Below, piece after piece: positions 31,463 through 39,529 of a DNA stretch of 43,223 bases (position 1 is the stretch's first letter; each line of letters begins with the position of its first letter). Location of the stretch: NCBI GenBank assembly GCA_020430775.1, contig JAGQJE010000157.1:1-43223 (forward strand), written 5' to 3'. The notes below the pieces were generated by a model. That model made no database searches and was not told the DNA's origin. It saw nothing but the letters and a program-made list of their open reading frames with translations. This stretch comes from Myxococcales bacterium. Lineage in GTDB: Bacteria; Myxococcota_A; Polyangia; Polyangiales; Houyiibacteriaceae. Made by a program: the position numbers and the translations under genes.

Positions 31463-33832
31463 CTAGACCGCCGGCTGCTCGGCGCGGACCGGGTCCGGTT
31501 CGAAGACCAGCGGCAGCACCTCGTCGACGTGGGACACGAGGCGGATCGTGAGCTGGGCGCGCACCGCCTCGGGCACCTCGTCGAGGTCGGGCGCGTTGCG
31601 CGCGGGGAGCACGACCGTGCGCACGCCCGCCTGCAGCGCGCCGAGGCACTTTTCCTTGATGCCCTCGACGCGCAGGACGTGGCCGCGCAGGGTCATCTCG
31701 CCGCTGGTGGCGACGTCCGTTCGCACGCGCCGCCGCGTGAGCATCGAGACCAGCGCCGAGTAGAGCGTGATGCCGGCGGCGGGACCGTCCTTCGGGACCG
31801 AGCCGCGCGGCAGGTGCAGGTGCACGTCGAGCTTCTCGAGGAAGTCGTCCGGCAGGCCGAAGCGGGAGGCGTGCGCGCGGGTGTACGTAAACGCCGCCGC
31901 GGCGGACTCCTGCATGATGTCCCCGACGTTGCCGGTCAGGTGGATCTTGCCGGAGCCGCGCATGCGCGTGGCCTCGACGAAGAAGAGCTCGCCGCCGGCC
32001 GGGGTCCAGGCGACGCCCATCGCGACGCCCGGGCGCCCGATGCGCTCGCGCCTCGGGCGGCTGCGCTCGGGCGCGCCGAGGACCTCCGCGATGAAGCGCT
32101 CGTCGGCGTGGACCTGGACGTCCTCGCCCTTCGCGAGGCGCACCGCCACCGCTCGACAGAGCGCGGCGAGCTGCTGGTCGAGGCGGCGCACGCCCGGCTC
32201 GTGCGTGTACTCGTCGATGATGAGGGCGATCGCCTCGTCGGGCAGGTCGAGGCGGTCGACCGTGAGCCCGTGCTCGCTGAGCTGACGCGGCGCGAGGAAC
32301 GAGCGCGCGATCGATCGCTTCTCGTGCGCCGTGTAGCCGGGCACCTCGATCACCTCCATCCGGTCGAGCAGCGCCGGTGGGATGGTGTCGGTGCGGTTGC
32401 CCGTCGCGATGAACATCGCCTGCGACAGGTCGAAGGGCAGGTCGATGTAGTGATCGACGAAGGCGTGGTTCTGCTCGGGATCGAGCGCCTCGAGCAGCGC
32501 GCTCGCCGGGTCGCCGCGCTCGTCGGCGCCGAGCTTGTCGATCTCGTCGAGGACGATGACCGGGTTGCGGCTGCCGGCCTTCTTGAGGCCGGTGATGAGC
32601 CGCCCCGGCAGCGCGCCGACGTAGGTGCGCCGGTGACCGCGGATCTCCGCTTCGTCCGCCACCCCGCCCAGCGAGACGCGCACGAGCTTGCGCCCCGCGG
32701 CGCGCGCGATGGACTTGGCGAGCGAGGTCTTGCCCACCCCGGGCGGGCCGATGAAGCAGAGGATCGGCGCTCGGTTGTGGGGCGCGAGGCGCCGGACGGC
32801 GACGTGCTCGACGATGCGCCGCTTGGGCTTGTCGAGGCCGTAGTGGTCCTCGTCGAGGACCCGTCGCGCCTGCGCGACGTCGAGCCGGTCGGGGGTGGTC
32901 TTCGACCACGGCAGGTCGGCGAGCCACTCGACGTAGGTCCGCGTCACCTGGTACTCAGCGCCCGCGGGGTTCATCGAGCGCATCCGGCCGAGCTGCCGCC
33001 GCGCGGCCCGCTCGACCTCCTCCGGCAGCTCCGCGAGCATCACTCGCTCGCGCAGCGCTTCGAGGTCGTCTTCGTCCTCGTCCTGCTCGCCGAGCTCGCG
33101 GCGGATCTGGCGGAGCTGCTGCCGGAGCATGTGCTCCCGCTCGCTGCGCGACATCTCGCCCTGCACCATCGAGGAGATCTCTTGTTTGACGCGGTGGACC
33201 TCCTGCTGCCGCCGCACGAGGTCGATGACCGCCCGGATGCGCGTCCGTGCGTCGAGCGTCTCGAGCATGCGCTGCTTGACCTCGTTCGTGACTGGGAGGT
33301 TCGACGCGACGACGTCGGCGAGCGCCGCCGGCTGGCGGACGGAGCCGAGCGTCCGCACCGCCTCGCGCGGCAGGTCCGGCAGCACCGCCGCGAGCTGCCC
33401 GGCGAGCCGCCGCAGGTGCGCACCGAGGGCGTCGAGCTCCTCGTCGCTCGTCGCGGGCTCGCGGTACCGCTCCACCTGCGCGCGGAGCGCCGGTTGCCGG
33501 CCGAGGGGTCCGGTGATTCGCATCCGGCACACGCCCTGGAGAACGACGCTGTAGCCGCCCGAGCCGAGGCGGATGACCTTGAGCACCCGCGCCACCGTGC
33601 CGACCTCGTGCAGGTCGGTGAAGGTGGGGTCCTCGATGTCCGCGTCCCGCTGCGCCACCACCCCGATCTCGGGCTGCCCGGCGCCGCCGCAGGCCTGCTC
33701 GATGAGCCGCACGGAGCGAGGCCGGCCGACGTTGACGGGGACCACCGACGACGGAAAGAGCACGGAATTGCGGAGCGGTAGGATCGGCAGGACGTGCGCG
33801 TCCTCGCTCCCGCTTTCGTCCGGACGCTCCAT
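31463..33832 (-). CDS. lon: Lon-family AAA+ protein with catalytic Ser replaced by Ala
   Basis: The 789-residue product has the Lon layout: N-terminal LON substrate-binding domain (about 14-205, LPILPLRNSVLFPSSVVPVN), a helical/coiled region (205-330), the AAA+ module with Walker A GPPGVGKTSL and Walker B VIVLDEIDKLG, and a C-terminal protease domain. The proteolytic motif, PKDGPSAG in active Lon, reads PKDGPAAG here, so residue 685, equivalent to E. coli Ser679, is Ala. The catalytic Lys is kept (K728 in EGIKEK). The classic laboratory mutant S679A is proteolytically dead but keeps ATPase and chaperone activity, so this may be an unfoldase or chaperone. ATG at 33844 is an alternative start. 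The metallopeptidase gene follows on the same strand. Confidence 0.9.
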   Translation of the reverse strand: MERPDESGSEDAHVLPILPLRNSVLFPSSVVPVNVGRPRSVRLIEQACGGAGQPEIGVVAQRDADIEDPTFTDLHEVGTVARVLKVIRLGSGGYSVVLQGVCRMRITGPLGRQPALRAQVERYREPATSDEELDALGAHLRRLAGQLAAVLPDLPREAVRTLGSVRQPAALADVVASNLPVTNEVKQRMLETLDARTRIRAVIDLVRRQQEVHRVKQEISSMVQGEMSRSEREHMLRQQLRQIRRELGEQDEDEDDLEALRERVMLAELPEEVERAARRQLGRMRSMNPAGAEYQVTRTYVEWLADLPWSKTTPDRLDVAQARRVLDEDHYGLDKPKRRIVEHVAVRRLAPHNRAPILCFIGPPGVGKTSLAKSIARAAGRKLVRVSLGGVADEAEIRGHRRTYVGALPGRLITGLKKAGSRNPVIVLDEIDKLGADERGDPASALLEALDPEQNHAFVDHYIDLPFDLSQAMFIATGNRTDTIPPALLDRMEVIEVPGYTAHEKRSIARSFLAPRQLSEHGLTVDRLDLPDEAIALIIDEYTHEPGVRRLDQQLAALCRAVAVRLAKGEDVQVHADERFIAEVLGAPERSRPRRERIGRPGVAMGVAWTPAGGELFFVEATRMRGSGKIHLTGNVGDIMQESAAAAFTYTRAHASRFGLPDDFLEKLDVHLHLPRGSVPKDGPAAGITLYSALVSMLTRRRVRTDVATSGEMTLRGHVLRVEGIKEKCLGALQAGVRTVVLPARNAPDLDEVPEAVRAQLTIRLVSHVDEVLPLVFEPDPVRAEQPAV

Positions 33833-33914
33833 CGACGCGAGCATACCCCACCGGCGGCGCGTCCGCAGTGTGCATCCGCCGGCGTTTGGGCGCGCAGCGC
33901 TGGTCGCGGCGCAA

Positions 33915-33928
33915 AGTTGACCCCAACT
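33915..33928. promoter_or_regulatory. Inverted repeat over a -35-like box, possible operator
   Basis: AGTTG-ACCC-CAACT is a perfect five-base inverted repeat in the divergent region between the lon-like gene and the small lipoprotein gene. It contains TTGACC (33917-33922), a good -35 box for plus-strand transcription; the matching -10 (CCTCAT, 33940-33945) is weak. A bound regulator here could affect both genes. Confidence 0.35.
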
Positions 33929-33958
33929 ACGCGCGGAGCCCTCATCACGAAGTGGCGC

Positions 33959-34018
33959 CCAAGGGAAACCTTGGTAGAACAGCGCCACCCAACGCTCGTG
34001 TAGGTGTGCTTCGCACAC
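33959..34018 (+). promoter_or_regulatory. Two-hairpin leader of the small lipoprotein gene
   Basis: CCAAGG-GAAA-CCTTGG (33959-33974) is a perfect six-pair stem with a GNRA tetraloop. GTGTGC-TTC-GCACAC (34004-34018) is a second perfect six-pair stem. Both lie upstream of the AGG-containing ribosome binding site (about 34031) of the 34041 gene. They may stabilise the mRNA or act as a control element; no known riboswitch is recognised. Confidence 0.45.
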
Positions 34019-34040
34019 GGGGCTCGACGAAGGTAAGTCA

Positions 34041-34196
34041 GTGAAACGCTCTCCGCTTTTCCTAGTGATCCTGGCGCCTTTTGCGCTCTCCGGCTGTCAG
34101 GGCGCCATCGTCGGCAACGCCGCCGTCGTGGCCGTGTCGTTCGGCCTCTTCTGGGCGACGCTCTCGCTCGGGCGCACGCACGGCACGAACGACTGA
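34041..34196 (+). CDS. 51-residue lipoprotein
   Basis: From the GTG at 34041 the frame encodes a short product starting MKRSPLFLVILAPFALSGCQ. A basic start, hydrophobic stretch and lipobox LSGC (Cys-19) define a lipoprotein signal. The mature part is a second hydrophobic segment (AIVGNAAVVAVSFGLFWATL) and a polar tail ending GRTHGTND. AAGGTAAG lies five bases before the start. It resembles small myxobacterial lipoproteins of unknown role. The next gene begins 53 bases downstream on the same strand. Confidence 0.75.
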   Translation: MKRSPLFLVILAPFALSGCQGAIVGNAAVVAVSFGLFWATLSLGRTHGTND

Positions 34197-34249
34197 CCTC
34201 GAGCGCGCCCTAGGTCCGCCTCGTCGCATCGTTCGAGGTACGCTCCCGC

Positions 34250-35311
34250 ATGACCCGCCCGCGCCGCGATCGGATCCGCAGCCTGGACGAGCTGACGCTC
34301 CTCGACCTCGAGGGCATCGACATCGCGCTCCGCGGGGGGTCCGTCGTCGACTGGCATCGCCTGAGCTTCACCGGCCGGGACGAGGCCGCCGCCTTCCTGC
34401 GGGCGCAGGAGATGGACGTCGAGGACGCCGCCGACCGCGCACGGCTCGAGGCGCTCAAGAACGCCGCGATCGACTACCTGCGGCGCCACTTCGACTTCCC
34501 GGTGCCGCGGCCTGTCGCGAACGACGACGTGGTCTCGCTCCTGGTCCGCGCGTCGGGCAAGGGCCACAGGCAGCTCTGCGCCTGCACGATCTTGAAGGTG
34601 ATGCACATCATGCACCACCTCGAGGCGCGCGAGCTGCTCTTCATGCTCCCGACCTCCCACGAGCAGATGTTCCGGCTCGTCGAGAAGAAGGTCTACGCGG
34701 TGATCGGCGACGCCCTCGCGCAGGGGATGCCCATCGTCGAGTTCATCGGCGGTCGCAAGACGAAGGACTCGCTCTACGCGAAGCTCCTGTCGAAGCCGGA
34801 GGCCGACGCGACGCACGTCTACGACCGGCTCCGCTTCCGCATCGTCACCGTCGAGCGCGACGACATCTTCCCGGTCCTGAGCTATCTCCTGCGCAACCTC
34901 GCGCCCTGCAACGCGGTCGTCCCGGGACAGTCGACGAACACCATCTTTGGGCTCCGCACCTACTGCGAGCGCCACGAGGCGCTGCGCGAGCTGCTGCCCC
35001 TGATGCAGCGCCAGCCCGATCCGCAGCTCGAGGCGGAGCCGACCGAGCTGGACAACCGCTTCTCGGCGTCGAGCTACCGCGTGCTGCACTTCGTGATCGA
35101 CGTGCCCGTGCGCATCCCCGACGCCCTCCTCGAGGCAGCGCCGCCGGCCGCCTGGCCGCTCGGGCGCGTGCTGCTGGTGCAGGCGGAGATCCAGATCATC
35201 GACCAGACGACCGACCGCCTCAACGAGGAGGGCGACGCGAGCCATGAGGCCTACAAGCGCCGGCAGAAGCTCGCGATCATGCGCCGGCTGAAGGTCGGCA
35301 ACGCCGACTAG
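34250..35311 (+). CDS. RelA/SpoT-fold protein of a myxobacterial family (TIGR04552-like)
   Basis: The 353-residue product is of a type I associate with the conserved myxobacterial family TIGR04552. Residues 165-340 match the (p)ppGpp synthetase fold motif by motif: GGRKTKDSLYAKL (168-179) against the ATP-binding GRPKHIYSIWRKM of RelA, YDRLRFRIV (191-199) against FDVRAVRIV, SSYRVLH (274-280) against NGYQSIH, and AEIQIID (312-318) against VEIQIRT, ending with ASHEAYK. The key Asp-192, Tyr-276, His-280 and Glu-313 are all present. No HD hydrolase, TGS or ACT domain is present. The N-terminal 165 residues are helical and unrecognised. It may synthesise an alarmone or another pyrophosphorylated nucleotide, or act on RNA; activity is inferred only. 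Confidence 0.8.
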   Translation: MTRPRRDRIRSLDELTLLDLEGIDIALRGGSVVDWHRLSFTGRDEAAAFLRAQEMDVEDAADRARLEALKNAAIDYLRRHFDFPVPRPVANDDVVSLLVRASGKGHRQLCACTILKVMHIMHHLEARELLFMLPTSHEQMFRLVEKKVYAVIGDALAQGMPIVEFIGGRKTKDSLYAKLLSKPEADATHVYDRLRFRIVTVERDDIFPVLSYLLRNLAPCNAVVPGQSTNTIFGLRTYCERHEALRELLPLMQRQPDPQLEAEPTELDNRFSASSYRVLHFVIDVPVRIPDALLEAAPPAAWPLGRVLLVQAEIQIIDQTTDRLNEEGDASHEAYKRRQKLAIMRRLKVGNAD

Positions 35312-35379
35312 CGCGCCGCCATGGCCGGCCGCGCGGTAGCAGGCAGTGGCCGGTGGCGAGCGCCGGCGGCCAGCCACCC

Positions 35380-37533
35380 CTAGCGGCGGCTCGTCTCGAG
35401 GGTGACGTCGCCCGCACCCACGTGGCCGGCGGCGTCCGTGGCGCGGATGCTCACGATGTGGGGCCCGGGCGCGTCGACGCCTCGCGGCTCGAGGTCGAAG
35501 CGCTCGCTCGCGCTGTCGAGCAGCCCGTCCACCGGGAAGAAGTCGTGCCAGTCACCCCCGTCGACCGCGTACTGGAGCCGCGCGACCGGGCCGAGCCGGT
35601 CGACCGCGCGCCCGAGGACGTGGCCGCGCCGCACGGACAGATCGACCACCGACGGCGGGGTGTTGTCGACGCGGATCGGCTCCGACTGCGCGAAGGTGTG
35701 CAGCTCGAGGCCGTGCGGGTTGCTCAGCTCGTCGCTCGCGTCGACCTGCACGATGTACCACCCGTCTGGCAGCCCGCTCGTGTCCCACGCGTACTTCGGC
35801 TCGGTGAGGATCTCGCTGTCGCGGAGGATCGGCCGGAACCGGTCCTCGCGCTCGCCGCGGAAGCGCAGGCGGTAGCGGACGGTGTCGCCGTCCGGGTTGT
35901 CGACGTTCCACACGAGGTCGAGCGTCGCGCCCTGGGCGGGCGGGGCGTCCGCGGTGGCGTCGTCCGACTTGCTCGCCGAGGGCTTCTTCGGGGGCTTGAC
36001 GTGGATGTCCGTCACGACCGCGCGCTGGTTCTGCGGGAGGTAGAAGAGCTCGACGCCGAGGAGCTTGGCCGAGGGATCGCGCGAGAAGTCCGCCTGCACC
36101 TGGACGTAGCGCCCGCGCGGGCTCTGGACGAGGCCGGGCGCGTCCATCGGCTTCGACCACGGGCTCCAGAACTCGTCCGGCGACTTGGTGTTGCCCGAGC
36201 GCGTGCGGAACGCGACCTTGCCCTCTGCCCGCCACGCGAGGCGCCCCCAGCGGGCGTCGAACTTCGCGTCGAGCGCCTCGCTCGTCCAGCGCGCGCTCGT
36301 CGGTTTTTCGATGCGCACGCGGTAGAGCGCCGCGCCGTCGCCGGTCCCGAAGATGGCCGGGTCGCCGAGCAGCCCGAGCGAGAGGATCTGCCGCTCGTCG
36401 ACGTCTACCCAGGTCGCGCTCAGGTGCGCGCCCGGGTCCACGCGCTCGATGCGTCCCTTCGCCCCCGTCGCCGCGTACACAACGCCGTCCTGCGCGATCT
36501 GCACGGCGGTGAAGTGGTCGTCGTCGATCGAGAGGATCGCCTCGGCGCGCCCGTCGGGCAGGATCCGGTAGAGCGTGCCCTCACCGGGCCCAGGCCGCTG
36601 CGCCTGCTCGACCTTGCCGCCGTCGCTCGACGAGTCGGAGGTCGGCGGCGGCTCCGGGAAGTGGTTGGCCGCGACGATGAGGACGCCGTCGCGCGCCGCG
36701 AGCGCCGTGACCTCGTCGTCGGGGTAGTCGGCGACGACGCGCGGGCGGGTCGCGCTCTCGCCGCGCCCGCCGAGCGCGTAGACGCGACCCGGCGCGCTCG
36801 TGCCGGCGTAGAGCGTGCCGTCCGAGCCGAGCGCGAGGCTCATGACGTGGGTCGAGTCCGAGTCGAGCGCGACCTTCGCCTCGCCGGTCCGCGGGTCGAT
36901 TCGGAACACCTTGCCCTCCGGGCCCGTGGCCGCGAAGAGCGCGCGCGCACGCGCGTCGTAGACGAGCGACCACACGTCCTCAGCGCCGGGCAGCTTCGTG
37001 AGGACGCGCTCGGCGGCCTTGTCGGCGCGCGGCGTGAGCTCGCGGACGGTGCCGTCCGGGAGGGTGCCGGCGTAGACGACGCCCTTCGGCCCCATCGCGA
37101 GCGCGGCGACGAGGAGCTGCCCCGTCTCCGCGAAGAGGGAGACCTTCCCCTGGTGCAGCGCATACACGCGCCCGTCGTTGCCGGTCCCGACGTAGAACCG
37201 GCCGCCCGGTCCGCGCACCAGGCTGTACGCGAGGGCGACGTCGTCGGGCAGCGCGATCTTCGTCGTCGAGGCGCTCCCCGTCACGAACCCCCGCGAGTCG
37301 GCCATGGTGCCGTCGAGCTCGCCCTTCGCGAAGCTCTCGGCGTCGTCGAGGACGAAGCTCCGGGTCGAGACGGCCGAGGCGCGCGGCCCCGGCGCGGCCC
37401 ACCACGCGAGGGCACACGCCGCCACCAGCACCGCCGCGAGCGCGCCGCCCCGCGCCGAGCCGAGCGCGCCGGCCGCCGGCTGAGCGGCCGCGTCCGACCC
37501 GCGCTGTTCGTAGCTCCGTCGATGCTGTCTCAT
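35380..37533 (-). CDS. Exported beta-propeller protein with Ig-like C-terminal domains
   Basis: The 717-residue product has an N-terminal membrane anchor or signal (GALAAVLVAACALAWWA). A seven- or eight-bladed propeller follows (about 85-400), with repeated blades of the form GRFYVGTGNDGRVYAL, GVVYAGTLPDGTVREL, GTLYAGTSAPGRVYAL and GVVYAATGAKGRIERV. The C-terminal part (about 430-717) has fibronectin/Ig-like folds, including WNVDNPDGDTVRYRLRFRG and IRATDAAGHVGAGDVTLE. It should act outside the cytoplasm in binding; no catalytic residues are apparent. Its ATG overlaps the stop of the upstream S55-like gene (ATGA), so the two are coupled and probably work together. Function unknown. Confidence 0.8.
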   Translation of the reverse strand: MRQHRRSYEQRGSDAAAQPAAGALGSARGGALAAVLVAACALAWWAAPGPRASAVSTRSFVLDDAESFAKGELDGTMADSRGFVTGSASTTKIALPDDVALAYSLVRGPGGRFYVGTGNDGRVYALHQGKVSLFAETGQLLVAALAMGPKGVVYAGTLPDGTVRELTPRADKAAERVLTKLPGAEDVWSLVYDARARALFAATGPEGKVFRIDPRTGEAKVALDSDSTHVMSLALGSDGTLYAGTSAPGRVYALGGRGESATRPRVVADYPDDEVTALAARDGVLIVAANHFPEPPPTSDSSSDGGKVEQAQRPGPGEGTLYRILPDGRAEAILSIDDDHFTAVQIAQDGVVYAATGAKGRIERVDPGAHLSATWVDVDERQILSLGLLGDPAIFGTGDGAALYRVRIEKPTSARWTSEALDAKFDARWGRLAWRAEGKVAFRTRSGNTKSPDEFWSPWSKPMDAPGLVQSPRGRYVQVQADFSRDPSAKLLGVELFYLPQNQRAVVTDIHVKPPKKPSASKSDDATADAPPAQGATLDLVWNVDNPDGDTVRYRLRFRGEREDRFRPILRDSEILTEPKYAWDTSGLPDGWYIVQVDASDELSNPHGLELHTFAQSEPIRVDNTPPSVVDLSVRRGHVLGRAVDRLGPVARLQYAVDGGDWHDFFPVDGLLDSASERFDLEPRGVDAPGPHIVSIRATDAAGHVGAGDVTLETSRR

Positions 37534-39437
37534 CGCTTTCCTCCCGCGGCCAGGCGGGCCTCGTCGCGCACCTCGATCTTGAGCGAGGCGGATCCCATCA
37601 CGACCGCGCCGAGCGGGACTTCCCGCCGCTCGCGCGTGACGAAGGGCCGCCCCGGCTCGGCGGCGTTGGCGCTCTGCAACGCCTCGAGCGCGGAGGGCGG
37701 GAGCGCCCGGGCGACGTGGCTCCCGAAGCGCAGACCGCGCGACGGGAGCTTCAGCGAGACGACCATCGAGGTGGCGGGGTATCGCTCCGCGAGGCTCTCG
37801 AGGATGTCGTCGAGGGTGCGCGGGCGCGGGTGCGGCAGGAAGGACTGCGGACCCGGCTCGGCCTGGAGCTGGAGCTTCTGGCCTGCGGCGCTGAGGGGGA
37901 CCTTCACGGGGACGACCTCGACGCGCTCCCGGCCGTCCGGCGACTGCAGCGTGACGCGGACGGGGAGCGTCGCGCCGGGGTCGATCTCGCTCACCGGCGA
38001 GGCGAGGTCGACGATGCGCAGGACGTCGCGCGCGTACCGGATGTGCAGGTCGATGTCGAACGAGGTCACGTACGAGCGCTCGAAGGGGTTCGAGTACGCC
38101 GCCTCCATCGCGCTGAACGCGCGGATGCGGGTCAGCGGGGTGGTCGAGAGCGGGCCGCTGTCCATGTAGCCTTTGTCGTCGAAGGTCACGGGTTCGTGTC
38201 CCGCGATGCCGACGCGGGTGCGTGCCTCGTACATGACGTCCGTGCTGTCCGCGACGGACGCGCTGAGCGCGTTCACGAGCGTCGCGAACGCGAGGGACGG
38301 CGTGAGCGCGCGGTGGTTCACGACCTCGGCGTTCCAGTCGGTGCGCGGCACGCCCGTCAGACCCGAGAGGTGGACGTGGACCGGGACCGTCGGCGCGTCG
38401 ATCTTCGGGTTCGCGATGATCGCCGCCTGGCGGTCCTGCGTGAGCGCCCCGAGCGGCGTCTCGGCCTCGGCGATCTTGAACGAGCGCTGCTGGCTGATGA
38501 GCACGTGCACGACGCGCGCGGTCGCGGTGGGGAACCCCTCCTGCCCGGCGTTGAAGAGCGGGTGCCCGAAGGCGAGGACGCGGCCGTCCGGGGCGATGGC
38601 GGTGACGGTGCCGACGGCGGTGGCGGTGACGTCACCGCGGATGAGCTGCACCGCGAGGGAGCCGCCGGGCACGAAGCGCGTGTGCGCGTCCGGGGGAGGG
38701 CGGCGGGTGCCCCCGCCGGTCTGCAGCACGTCGAGGCCGAGCTGCGCGAAGGGCCCGCGCAGGAGCTGCGCGGCCTCGTCGCTGAAGCCGCCGAGCATCA
38801 GCGGCGTTCGCGCGCGGTGCACGCCAACCGGCGCGCTCGAGCGAGCGGCGAAGCGGTCGAGCGCGTCGAAGGCCGAGACGAGGTGCGAGCCGTCGTAGGG
38901 CGCCTCCGGCGACCACCGCGCGTGCGTCCCGGCCGCGCTCGCGAGCTGGGGGCCGGCGAAGGGCGCCGCGCCCGGGAACGCATCCGGTCGCAGGGGGCGG
39001 CGCAGCTCGCGCATCATGTTGGCGATGGGCGTCACGCCGACGACCGGGTCCGAGCCGAAGGTCCACCCGTACGCGTAGGCGCCCGCGAGGCGCCCGTCGA
39101 GGTAGATCGGGCTACCGCTCATGCCGGCGACCGCCTTCGCGCGGTCGAGCAGCGGGTTCGGCGTGCGGATGAGGATGAGGTCTTGATCGGGGCGGAAGTT
39201 GTGCAGGACCCCGATCACCTCGACGTCGAAGCGCTGAGGGTCGCGTCCCTTGAAGACCGTCAGACCGTAGCCGCGCATGCCCGCGTGGATCTCGGAGACG
39301 GAGATCGTCGCCGGGGTGTCGCGCGCCCAGCCCGTCGTCGCGTCGGCCGCCACGCCGAGGGCGAGCGCGAAGAGCGCGAGAGCTACGAGTGAGGGGCGCC
39401 GCGGTGGGCGCGTCCGAGCGCGAAGACGGGCGGTCAT
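37530..39437 (-). CDS. SpoIVB (S55)-like exported protein
   Basis: The 635-residue product has a signal peptide (about 14-40) and then EIHAGMRGYGLTVFKG (49-64), QDLILIRTP and AGMSGSPIYLDGRLAGAYAYGW. The GMSGSP motif (105-110) is the serine motif of the SpoIVB peptidase family S55. A GHPL motif (ILAFGHPLFNAG type, around 295) supplies a candidate His, but it comes after the Ser motif rather than before it as in SpoIVB. The rest is beta-rich and may bind a partner. I chose the ATG at 39437, at the signal peptide start. Its stop overlaps the start of the beta-propeller gene by four bases. Peptidase activity is plausible but unproven. Confidence 0.8.
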   Translation of the reverse strand: MTARLRARTRPPRRPSLVALALFALALGVAADATTGWARDTPATISVSEIHAGMRGYGLTVFKGRDPQRFDVEVIGVLHNFRPDQDLILIRTPNPLLDRAKAVAGMSGSPIYLDGRLAGAYAYGWTFGSDPVVGVTPIANMMRELRRPLRPDAFPGAAPFAGPQLASAAGTHARWSPEAPYDGSHLVSAFDALDRFAARSSAPVGVHRARTPLMLGGFSDEAAQLLRGPFAQLGLDVLQTGGGTRRPPPDAHTRFVPGGSLAVQLIRGDVTATAVGTVTAIAPDGRVLAFGHPLFNAGQEGFPTATARVVHVLISQQRSFKIAEAETPLGALTQDRQAAIIANPKIDAPTVPVHVHLSGLTGVPRTDWNAEVVNHRALTPSLAFATLVNALSASVADSTDVMYEARTRVGIAGHEPVTFDDKGYMDSGPLSTTPLTRIRAFSAMEAAYSNPFERSYVTSFDIDLHIRYARDVLRIVDLASPVSEIDPGATLPVRVTLQSPDGRERVEVVPVKVPLSAAGQKLQLQAEPGPQSFLPHPRPRTLDDILESLAERYPATSMVVSLKLPSRGLRFGSHVARALPPSALEALQSANAAEPGRPFVTRERREVPLGAVVMGSASLKIEVRDEARLAAGGKR

Positions 39438-39529
39438 AAGGGCGGCACGAGCCGCACCGGAGGCTAGTACATTCGCGCCGAAGTGCGACGACGAATCGCA
39501 GCGCGCGGGGCGGCGCGGAGCGAGCGCGG

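Noticed and set aside
31495-31515. tRNA T-arm-like GGTTCGAA strings
   Set aside because: Similar strings occur at 39955 and 17765, but none is embedded in a cloverleaf or followed by an acceptor stem.
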